Shown piece by piece: positions 1 through 5,772 of a stretch of 9,624 nt of DNA. The translations under genes and the position numbers were made by a program. How positions within the stretch are numbered: the stretch's first letter is position 1; the number at the start of each line of letters is the position of its first letter. The stretch covers positions 1 to 9,624 of the forward strand of contig DATCIJ010000024.1 in NCBI GenBank assembly GCA_036507855.1, read 5' to 3'. The notes beneath the pieces are model-generated. The model had not been told where the DNA came from. It saw only the letters and a program-made list of their open reading frames with translations, and made no database searches. The DNA comes from JABWBJ01 sp036507855. Lineage in GTDB: Bacteria > Gemmatimonadota > Gemmatimonadetes > Gemmatimonadales > Gemmatimonadaceae.

Positions 1-3000
1 CCCACCATCTTCCCGATGGACGCCGTGTACGCGCCGTTAGGCACGCGCTGTCCACCGCCTCCACGGCCACCGCCAATCCCGCGCCCCGGAGCAACCGTGC
101 ACGAGGCCAGCGCCGGCGGTCCTGAGGCGGCCGTGCTGTCGGGCGCTCCTGCTCCGCGTCCACCTGTGCCGCCCGCCGCGCCTGGACTCGCGCCTCCCCG
201 TCCCGTTGGCGGAGCATCGGGTACCAAGCCCCAGGCAACTCGGCGAAGCCCCAGAGTCTTGTCCAGTTCACAGCGCCGCACCTGCGTTCCCGCCTGATTC
301 TCGATCGTCAGCACGAGCTTCGTGTCCGCGGGCAACGTCTGCCTGACGTTGTAGGTGAACACGGCGCCGAACGGCGGATTGGCCACCTGCCAGTTTCCCG
401 AGAGGGTCCCGATCCCGGCGCTTCCCGCCGGACCCAGCCCGGTCGTGTTGAACGAATACGCGTGCCGGAGCGGGAACAGCCGCGCCTCCTCGGCCAGCGA
501 CGCCGGCGTGACTTCGCGCAGCGCGCTGTAATCATCGAGAACATAGAAGCCGCGCCCGAACGTCGCGATCGCCAGGTCCGTCTCGCGCTTCTGCACCTGC
601 ATGTCGCGCACCTGGATCGACGGCAGGCCTCCCTTCAACGCCGCCCAGTTCGCACCCCCGTCCACGCTCACGAACACGCCGAACTCGGTGCCCGCGAAGA
701 GCAGGTTGCCATTCACGTGGTCCTGCACCACGGACCACACGTCGTGCTTCGCCGGAAGGTTCCCCGTGATGTTGGTCCAGGTGCGTCCGCGGTCAGTGCT
801 CCTCACCAGATATGGCTTGTAGTCGCCTAGTTGCCAGTTGTTGAGCGCAACGAAGACCGTGTTGGCGTCGCGGGGCGAGGCGAAGACATCCGCGACGTAC
901 GTGTATTTCGGCACCCCGGGGAAATCTTCGAGACGGCGCCAGGTCTTGCCACCATCCTCCGTGACCTGGACCAGACCGTCGTCGGTCCCGATCCAGATCA
1001 GGCCTTCGAGCACCGGTGATTCGTCGATCGTGACAACGTTGCTCAGGGCGGTGGTCGAGCCATTCAGCGCCACCGAACCCGCGGGCCAGACTTTCCCCAT
1101 GATCGGCAACGTATCGCGGTTCAGGTTGCGCGAGAGATCGGGACTCGCCCGCACCCAGTTGTCGCCGCGGTTGTCGCTGCGATAGAGAAACTGGCTGCCG
1201 AAGTAGAGGCGGGTCGACAGGTGCGGGCTCACCATCAGCGGCGCATCCCAGTTCCATCGATCGGCGGGTCCGGTGCTACCGGCGCGACCGGCGCCGCCGG
1301 CACGACCTTGGGCTCCGCCGCGCCCCGCTGCCGTCGAGTCGGCGGCACCGCCTCGGCCGCCGCGTCCCGCAGGGCCACCGCTCTCGTCCTGGGCGGCTAC
1401 CACCTGTTGCGGATTCGGTCGAATGCCCTGGCCCCTGCCCGCGCGCACGTCATAACGCGACAGGCCGCCGTTCTGGGACTCGGCGTAGATGATGTTCTGG
1501 TCCTCGGGATCGCCGCGCGACTGGAACCCGTCTCCGCCGGCCACGATGAACCAGTCGCTGTTGCGGATCCCCCAGGGATTCGACGAGCGCGCCGGGCCGC
1601 ACATCGAGAAGTTGTCCTGCGTCCCGCCGCAGACGCGGTAGAACGGCTTCGCATTGTCCGCCGCGACGCGGTAGTACTGCGTGACGGGCAGGTTGGCGAA
1701 GAACCGCCAGGTCGCGCCATTGTCGTAGGTCTCGTACAGTCCGCCGTCGTTGCCTAACAACAAGTGATTGCGATCGGCGGGGTCGAACTCGAGCGCATGG
1801 TGATCGACGTGCACCGGGTTGAACGTCTGCGTCGGCTGCCCCTGATCCCATCCGGGGCTGCTCCACGTCGCACCCCAGTCGGTCGACCGTGAAATGTTCG
1901 TCGCCACCGAGTACATCGTGCCGGGACGCCAGGGATCGATCGTGATCTCCGAGTAGTACTGGCCGGTGCCGCTGGAGAACCAGCTCTCGTTCGCCGCGAG
2001 CGTGACCGAGGCGCCGGCGCAGTTGGCATTCAGGCTGTCGGCGAGAGCGCCTCCGCGACCCCCACGTCCTCCTTGTGGCGCGCCGCCCGGCGGCCCGCCG
2101 CCCGCGCCGCCCCCGCGTGCGGCAGGGTTCACGGTCTTCCCATAGCGAGTCCAGCTCGATCCACCGTCCGTGGATTTGTAGAAGCCCTGGCCGCCCTGTG
2201 CTTCCACCAGCGCATACACTTCGGTCGGACTCCTTCGTCCATCGATGGCGAGCGCGATCCGCCCGATGTCGCACTTCGGCAGTCCGCTCGACCGCTTCAT
2301 CCAGGTGCGACCGCCATTGGTCGACTTGTGAATCCCGGCCTCGCGTCCGCCGCCGATCGCCTGGCCGACGTGGCGGCGCCGCTGGTACGACGAGGCGTAG
2401 ATCACGTCCGGATTCTTCGGATCCAGCACGAGATCGGTGACTCCCGTGTTCTCGCTGATGGTGAGGGCGGCCGTCCACGTGTTGCCGCCGTCTGTCGTCT
2501 TGTACATCCCGCGCTCGCCTCCGGCTGAAAACAGCGGTCCCTGCGCGGCGACATACACCACGTTCGAGTTGCGCGGGTCGATGACGATCTTGCCGATGTG
2601 CTCGGATGTCTCGAGCCCGACGCGCTTCCATGACTTGCCGGCATCGGTGGACTTGTAGACGCCGTCACCGAAGTGGGCGCTCCGCTGGCTGTGGTTCTCG
2701 CCGGTGCCTAACCAGATGATGCTGGAGTTCCGCGGATCCACCACCACGCAGCACAGCGTGAACGACGGACCCTCGTCGAAGATCGGCTCGAAGGACAGGC
2801 CGCGGTTCACCGTTTTCCAGAGCCCACCGAAGGCCGTGGCGACGTACCACACGTTCGGGTCCTTCGGATCGATCTCGACGTCTGCTATTCGCCCGGTGAC
2901 AAAGCCCGGTCCGATGGACCGGAAGGCGATCCCCTTGAGCTTCTCGCTGTCCAGGCTCGCGTTCTGCGCGGCCAGGAGCGACGGCACGAGGACTGCCGCG

Positions 3001-3038
3001 AGGAGCGACTGCCCGAGGACCGACAGAAATCTGCGCAT
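1..3038 (-). CDS. Exported BNR/Asp-box (sortilin-like) beta-propeller protein, C-terminus cut by window edge
   Basis: The frame is open from ATG 3038 to the left edge (1012 full codons, no stop). Residues 1-25 form a signal peptide (MRRF n-region, Leu/Ala core, ending LLAAQ). Nine canonical Asp boxes (S/T-x-D/N-x-G-x-x-W) end at Trp137, 188, 246, 296, 392, 444, 700, 754 and 798, and a degenerate tenth (SDNRGDNW) ends at Trp628. This predicts one or two secreted or periplasmic beta-propellers. Family hallmarks are FRSIGP (39-44), GGLWKTVNRG (71-80), WLGTGEN (109-115) and GRGFYVLDDY near 840. A beta-sandwich-like tail follows. Gly/Arg-rich inserts lie at about 308-331, 553-590 and 943-1000. Such proteins are often called 'glycosyl hydrolase', but no glycosidase catalytic site is visible, so binding or scaffolding is as likely. 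The last 50-100 residues probably lie outside. An in-frame ATG at 3098 would add 20 residues and bury the signal peptide, so 3038 is preferred. No clear Shine-Dalgarno site is visible. Confidence 0.93.
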   Translation of the reverse strand, partial: MRRFLSVLGQSLLAAVLVPSLLAAQNASLDSEKLKGIAFRSIGPGFVTGRIADVEIDPKDPNVWYVATAFGGLWKTVNRGLSFEPIFDEGPSFTLCCVVVDPRNSSIIWLGTGENHSQRSAHFGDGVYKSTDAGKSWKRVGLETSEHIGKIVIDPRNSNVVYVAAQGPLFSAGGERGMYKTTDGGNTWTAALTISENTGVTDLVLDPKNPDVIYASSYQRRRHVGQAIGGGREAGIHKSTNGGRTWMKRSSGLPKCDIGRIALAIDGRRSPTEVYALVEAQGGQGFYKSTDGGSSWTRYGKTVNPAARGGGAGGGPPGGAPQGGRGGRGGALADSLNANCAGASVTLAANESWFSSGTGQYYSEITIDPWRPGTMYSVATNISRSTDWGATWSSPGWDQGQPTQTFNPVHVDHHALEFDPADRNHLLLGNDGGLYETYDNGATWRFFANLPVTQYYRVAADNAKPFYRVCGGTQDNFSMCGPARSSNPWGIRNSDWFIVAGGDGFQSRGDPEDQNIIYAESQNGGLSRYDVRAGRGQGIRPNPQQVVAAQDESGGPAGRGGRGGAADSTAAGRGGAQGRAGGAGRAGSTGPADRWNWDAPLMVSPHLSTRLYFGSQFLYRSDNRGDNWVRASPDLSRNLNRDTLPIMGKVWPAGSVALNGSTTALSNVVTIDESPVLEGLIWIGTDDGLVQVTEDGGKTWRRLEDFPGVPKYTYVADVFASPRDANTVFVALNNWQLGDYKPYLVRSTDRGRTWTNITGNLPAKHDVWSVVQDHVNGNLLFAGTEFGVFVSVDGGANWAALKGGLPSIQVRDMQVQKRETDLAIATFGRGFYVLDDYSALREVTPASLAEEARLFPLRHAYSFNTTGLGPAGSAGIGTLSGNWQVANPPFGAVFTYNVRQTLPADTKLVLTIENQAGTQVRRCELDKTLGLRRVAWGLVPDAPPTGRGGASPGAAGGTGGRGAGAPDSTAASGPPALASCTVAPGRGIGGGRGGGGQRVPNGAYTASIGKMV
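2086..2114 (-). other. G-quadruplex-type motif inside the first Gly/Arg-rich insert of the BNR gene
   Basis: The plus strand has four C-runs (2086-2088, 2094-2096, 2101-2103, 2110-2114) separated by 5, 4 and 6 bases. The minus, mRNA-like strand therefore carries four G-runs of at least three with loops of at most seven, which meets the usual G4 rule. It encodes part of a Gly/Pro/Arg low-complexity linker at about residues 308-331. Folding in the cell is not shown by sequence, and the run may simply reflect GGN glycine codons. Confidence 0.5.
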
Positions 3039-3065
3039 CGAAGGACCGTCCGGTGTGAGTCGGAG

Positions 3066-3099
3066 AATGCCGTGGTGGCTGGAAGCTACCAGCGGCATT
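3066..3099 (-). promoter_or_regulatory. Bulged hairpin in the leader of the BNR gene
   Basis: AATGCC at 3066-3071 pairs with GGCATT at 3094-3099. Directly inside, GCTGG at 3078-3082 pairs with CCAGC at 3089-3093, leaving a six-base loop and a one-sided bulge at 3072-3077. This gives eleven paired bases. The hairpin ends 28 bases upstream of the chosen ATG at 3038, so it would lie in the mRNA leader if transcription starts above 3100. It also contains the alternative in-frame ATG at 3098. A regulatory role is inference; no ligand-binding class is recognised. Confidence 0.35.
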
Positions 3100-3166
3100 A
3101 CGCCGGTCCAGACGCTCTCGCTGCGTCTCAACAAGGCCTTCTGGCACGTTGGCTGAGCGCGGCGGT

Positions 3167-3178
3167 GATCGCGCGATC
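3167..3178. promoter_or_regulatory. 12-bp perfect palindrome in the divergent intergenic region
   Basis: GATCGCGCGATC is fully self-complementary and lies between the divergently transcribed BNR gene (start 3038) and the small membrane protein gene (start 3325). It could be a dimeric repressor site, but short GC-rich palindromes are common in this base composition. The rest of 3039-3324 holds the leader hairpin and a 6-bp inverted repeat (GGCAAC 3203-3208 with GTTGCC 3229-3234). I see no convincing -35/-10 pair and no other gene. Confidence 0.2.
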
Positions 3179-3324
3179 GTCGGCTGGTGTAACGCTCCGG
3201 CGGGCAACGACTTCGCTTGTCGCTTCGTGTTGCCTCAGCGTAATGCAGCTTCATCTTTCGCAGCGCGCGAGCGAAGCAGGTGGGGGTTGCCTCGCCGTGG
3301 CGATAGCTGTTCCTTCGCGGGAGA

Positions 3325-3552
3325 ATGGGAAATGCCTCCAGGGACGCCAGACGCGAAGAGCGTAAGCAGCGCTCCGAGCTGGAACGTCAGGATCGCCAGA
3401 GACAAAAACGTTCGGAGGGGACGCGCAAGCGTCTCCTGCTGGTCATTGGCGTGCTGACCGTGCTCGCCGTGGCAATCCTCGCGGCGACGCGACGCCAGGG
3501 AGACTCCGGGCGCGTGTGGTCAGCCGAGCACGGTCACTGGCACGACAAGTAG
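3325..3552 (+). CDS. Small single-pass membrane protein with His-rich C-terminal tail
   Basis: The predicted protein has 75 residues and three clear parts. Residues 1-36 are very charged and polar (Arg/Lys/Glu/Gln-rich, likely helical). Residues 37-54 form a hydrophobic transmembrane segment. Residues 55-75 are a short tail ending SAEHGHWHDK. The basic stretch before the membrane segment predicts a cytoplasmic N-terminus and an external tail. The His/Glu cluster (EHGHWH) could bind a metal, which is inference. ATG 3325 is the only normal start after the in-frame stop at 3304. GGGAG at 3319-3323 is too close to be a good ribosome site, so initiation is uncertain. The three-part design argues against a chance frame. 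I do not recognise a named family. It is convergent with the lipoprotein gene at 3609. Confidence 0.65.
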   Translation: MGNASRDARREERKQRSELERQDRQRQKRSEGTRKRLLLVIGVLTVLAVAILAATRRQGDSGRVWSAEHGHWHDK

Positions 3553-3574
3553 TCGATCGGCTCAAGAGAGAGCG

Positions 3575-3609
3575 GCAGGAACTCCTGCTTTGCGCTTCGC
3601 GCCTGGCGC
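3575..3609. terminator. Possible shared terminator between convergent genes
   Basis: The 56-bp gap between the small membrane protein gene and the lipoprotein gene holds GCAGGA (3575-3580) and TCCTGC (3583-3588), best folded as a 5-bp stem with a four-base loop and followed on the plus strand by TTTGC. Two further small repeats follow (GCGC-TTC-GCGC at 3592-3602 and GCGC-CTG-GCGC at 3599-3609). A convergent position suits a bidirectional terminator, but stems are short and there is no real T-run. Confidence 0.3.
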
Positions 3610-4856
3610 TAGTTAGGCGCTCTCACCCCCGGCCCACCGTAGTTCCGCTCCTGCCCGATCGTCGGCCCATGCGGGTTCAGTACCGTGTTGATCCGCGCGA
3701 TCACCTGGCGGACGCTCCCCGGGAAGGGCTCCGGGCGGCCATGTCGTCCGTAGGGATCGGTGTACCACACCAGCGGCCCGTCGGCATTGCTGATCCGGTT
3801 GCCGTTGATGTCGACTTTCCGGCGCACGCCGTTGAACGGAGAACGTGGATCGTCCCACGTGATGCCGGTGATCTGACCGTTGCCAGTCGCTTCCGCGCAC
3901 GCCCCGCCCCGGGCGCGATCGCCGTTCGCTTCCGTCGCATAACACATGTCCATCGGCCGTCCCACGAGTGCCGTCGCCGATGCGTCGTAGTACCGGCTGG
4001 GGGACGGCACCTGGAAGTACGGATCGAACGACGCGATGCTCTGGCCGTTCTGCCGGCGGACCTGGTTCGAGGTCTGCCAGCTCTCGTGCAGGGCGGTGCT
4101 CATGTTCGAGTTGCGCGTGCTGCCGACCAGCATGTGCTCGAGGACGCATTCTCGATCCGGAATCAGGCGCTGGCCACCGCCTTCCGGTGAATTGAGCGGC
4201 GTTGGGGCGCCGACGGCGATGTGCGTGCTGTTGTCGCAGGAGCGCACGAATTCACCGGGTTTACCGATCGCGGTCAGCATGGTGACGTGCATCGCCGTAC
4301 CGTCGTTGCAGACGATGTGATAGACCAGCTCGTGCACGTTGTTGGTGAAGGCATCCTTCGAATGCGTTCCCTGGTGCAGCTTCACCATCACGTCGCAGCG
4401 GACGTCGAACAGCGGCGACGCGACATCCGAGTCCACCCGCATCGGGATGTCGTTCTCCCATTCCACCTTGTGGCCGAAGTGATCCTCGTGCCGCGGGTTC
4501 AATGGATCCCACGTGTCGAGCTGCTCGTTCGCATAGCCGAACGGAATGGGGCCGACCAGCGCAGCCAGCCGTGATCCGCTGGGATCGCGACCATGCTCGT
4601 GGCCGAACGTGCAGCCTGACGGCGGGTCGGTGGGCGGATGCCACGTCGGGTACCGCTTTCCGTCCGGGCCGACGACCGAGTACGCGTCGTGCTGCTCCTT
4701 CGTGCAGGTCTCGTTGACGCCGGGGGTCCAGATACCGAACGCGCGCGCCGGCGGCGCTGACGATGCGTCGGGTCCCGTGCTGTCCGCCAGGCAGGCGACC
4801 AGCGCCAACGCGCTGACCAGGACGACCAGACGGCGAAGCTGACAGGGAATCCGCAT
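3609..4856 (-). CDS. Conserved lipoprotein with HEHG and His-cluster motifs, function unknown
   Basis: The predicted protein has 415 residues. It opens with a lipoprotein signal: basic n-region (RR at 8-9), hydrophobic core and lipobox L19-V20-A21-C22, followed by a Ser/Thr/Pro/Ala linker. Leu at +2 gives no inner-membrane retention signal. The mature part has Cys51, TWHPP at 71-75, Cys82 then FGHEHGRDP at 84-92, HEDHFGHKVEWEND at 123-136, and KLHQGTHSKDAFTNNVHELVYH at about 159-180 followed by Cys183. Clustered His, Asp and Glu with several Cys suggest metal binding or disulfides, but this is inference and no enzyme class is assigned. I recall similar uncharacterised bacterial proteins with the TWHPP/HEHG pattern. 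Start 4856 has GGAG nine bases upstream and gives a compact signal peptide; ATG 4877, seven codons earlier, is possible. It is the second gene of an operon with the barrel gene, 31 bp upstream. Confidence 0.88.
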   Translation of the reverse strand: MRIPCQLRRLVVLVSALALVACLADSTGPDASSAPPARAFGIWTPGVNETCTKEQHDAYSVVGPDGKRYPTWHPPTDPPSGCTFGHEHGRDPSGSRLAALVGPIPFGYANEQLDTWDPLNPRHEDHFGHKVEWENDIPMRVDSDVASPLFDVRCDVMVKLHQGTHSKDAFTNNVHELVYHIVCNDGTAMHVTMLTAIGKPGEFVRSCDNSTHIAVGAPTPLNSPEGGGQRLIPDRECVLEHMLVGSTRNSNMSTALHESWQTSNQVRRQNGQSIASFDPYFQVPSPSRYYDASATALVGRPMDMCYATEANGDRARGGACAEATGNGQITGITWDDPRSPFNGVRRKVDINGNRISNADGPLVWYTDPYGRHGRPEPFPGSVRQVIARINTVLNPHGPTIGQERNYGGPGVRAPN

Positions 4857-4865
4857 AACGAGAAT

Positions 4866-4869
4866 CTCC
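4866..4869 (-). promoter_or_regulatory. Shine-Dalgarno site GGAG that decides the lipoprotein start
   Basis: On the minus strand GGAG lies nine bases before ATG 4856 and just inside the region that would be coding if ATG 4877 were used. It supports 4856 as the start, which also leaves the gap to the upstream stop codon (4888-4890) free. Confidence 0.55.
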
Positions 4870-4887
4870 GGGTTCATGGGCGACGTC

Positions 4888-5460
4888 CTACCGCTTCGAG
4901 AGCGCGAGGCCATACTGGAGCAGCGACACGCCGCCAAGGTCGGTCACCAGCGCCCCGTTCAGGCGCATGGTGCCTCGATTGCCGTTCAGCCAACTGACAT
5001 AGGGGATGAGCGCGCTGCGGCTCGAGAGTCGAAACTCATAGCCGACGCCGACCAGGCCGGACAACGAAGTCGACCGCAGCTCCTCTTCATCGGAGCTGGC
5101 GGAGAATCGGGCGACGCCGAGGCCCAGCTTGAAGAACAGGGGGCCCGAAGCGGCGGGATAGAAGTGGACCACTGGGACCGCCGCCAGCACGGACCGGGTG
5201 GATCCGCCACCGGAATGCAGCCACCACTCGCCCTCCAGACCGAAGCGAAGACCGGTCCGGAACGGCAGTTCCACACCGACGACACCCGCCAGGCCCCCTT
5301 TTCCTTCACCCGAGCAGAAGGGACAGGTCAGCGCGCCCGCTCCCTTGCTCACGCCGATCGTGGTGGACAGGCGTCGCGCGGTTGCGGGCCGTTGCGCCAC
5401 GGCCACGCTCGCGGTAGCGAGCGTCGCGCAGGCAGCAAGAAGCAGTGTGGCAAGTCGCAT
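4888..5460 (-). CDS. Small outer-membrane beta-barrel protein
   Basis: The predicted protein has 190 residues from ATG 5460. Residues 1-22 form a signal peptide with an AVA-Q cleavage site. The remainder has short alternating strands typical of an eight-stranded barrel: GLRFGLEGEWW, VLAAVPVVHFYP, LFFKLGLGVARFS, LSGLVGVGYEFRL, ALIPYVSWLNG and a last strand ending LLQYGLALSKR. A CPFC motif (Cys46, Cys49) sits in the first loop region and could form a disulfide. A GTG at 5517 extends the frame by 19 residues, but these do not look like a signal sequence, so 5460 is preferred although no good ribosome site precedes it. L8-A9-A10-C11 resembles a lipobox but lies too near the start and inside the hydrophobic core. 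Ligand and function are unknown. It is the first gene of the operon with the lipoprotein, which suggests related roles at the outer membrane. Confidence 0.85.
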   Translation of the reverse strand: MRLATLLLAACATLATASVAVAQRPATARRLSTTIGVSKGAGALTCPFCSGEGKGGLAGVVGVELPFRTGLRFGLEGEWWLHSGGGSTRSVLAAVPVVHFYPAASGPLFFKLGLGVARFSASSDEEELRSTSLSGLVGVGYEFRLSSRSALIPYVSWLNGNRGTMRLNGALVTDLGGVSLLQYGLALSKR

Positions 5461-5532
5461 GTGGCGAATGGCTGGGGAGCCTGCACGAACAGCGCGCAGT
5501 CCCCGAAAGATCACCACGGTCGGGTTCGCCTT

Positions 5533-5564
5533 GTGAGCGAACGGCTCACGACTGATTCGTGAGC
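5533..5564. promoter_or_regulatory. Array of three GTGAGC/GCTCAC half-sites with an 8-bp inverted repeat
   Basis: GTGAGC occurs at 5533-5538 and 5559-5564 and its reverse complement at 5544-5549. The second and third form a perfect 8-bp inverted repeat, GCTCACGA (5544-5551) and TCGTGAGC (5557-5564), with a 5-bp spacer. The first and second form a 6-bp inverted repeat with a 5-bp spacer. The array lies 73-104 bp upstream of ATG 5460 of the barrel/lipoprotein operon and more than 200 bp past the end of the molybdoenzyme gene. This suits a repressor or activator operator. There is no T-run, so a terminator is less likely. Confidence 0.45.
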
Positions 5565-5772
5565 TACAGCGTTAGGCGCAAGCCACAGGAGCTGTCACAA
5601 CGTTCGTCACACTACTTGCGTGATTCAACGCCCTGGAACGGCTTCCACGTCTGATAGGGCGGACACGTACGTCGCGAGTAAGCACAGATACTTCTCTGGT
5701 GCAGTTTGCAGCGCTTTCCCGTGTGCACAGCCCGCGAAACCCGTGTTCCGCTTTACCGCGGGTATCGCCTTG
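5565..5772. other. Intergenic region between the molybdoenzyme and barrel genes
   Basis: This stretch separates the end of the molybdoenzyme gene from the leader of the barrel operon and probably holds the operon promoter. Visible elements are one GTTAGGC word (5571-5577), an 8-bp palindrome TGTGCACA (5722-5729), and a 6-bp inverted repeat CCCGCG (5731-5736) with CGCGGG (5757-5762) that might help terminate the molybdoenzyme transcript. I see no clear -35/-10 pair and no credible gene here. Confidence 0.4.

Noticed and set aside
1450..2631. A 393-codon minus-strand frame within the BNR gene region
   Set aside because: It is a shifted frame of the BNR gene. Its product is Arg-rich without motifs, while the correct frame carries regularly spaced Asp boxes and is open across the whole region.
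1..3038. Possible frameshifts or a broken BNR gene, since many short frames cover this region
   Set aside because: Translation by hand from ATG 3038 to the left edge shows one uninterrupted frame with consistent family motifs.
2665..3207. A 180-codon minus-strand frame overlapping the BNR start
   Set aside because: It is out of frame with the signal peptide and Asp boxes, and it is Arg/Pro-rich with no features.
3516..4190. A 224-codon plus-strand frame overlapping the lipoprotein gene
   Set aside because: It is antisense to the lipoprotein, low-quality in composition, and overlaps the end of the small membrane protein gene.
5487..5517. The earlier GTG start (5517) for the barrel protein as a lipoprotein form
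   Set aside because: The added residues are not signal-like and the hydrophobic stretch before the Cys would be very short; the ATG 5460 signal peptide with AVA-Q cleavage is more typical.
4876..5562. A 228-codon plus-strand frame opposite the barrel gene
   Set aside because: Its product has no signal, membrane or domain pattern, while the minus strand has a signal peptide and repeating barrel strands.
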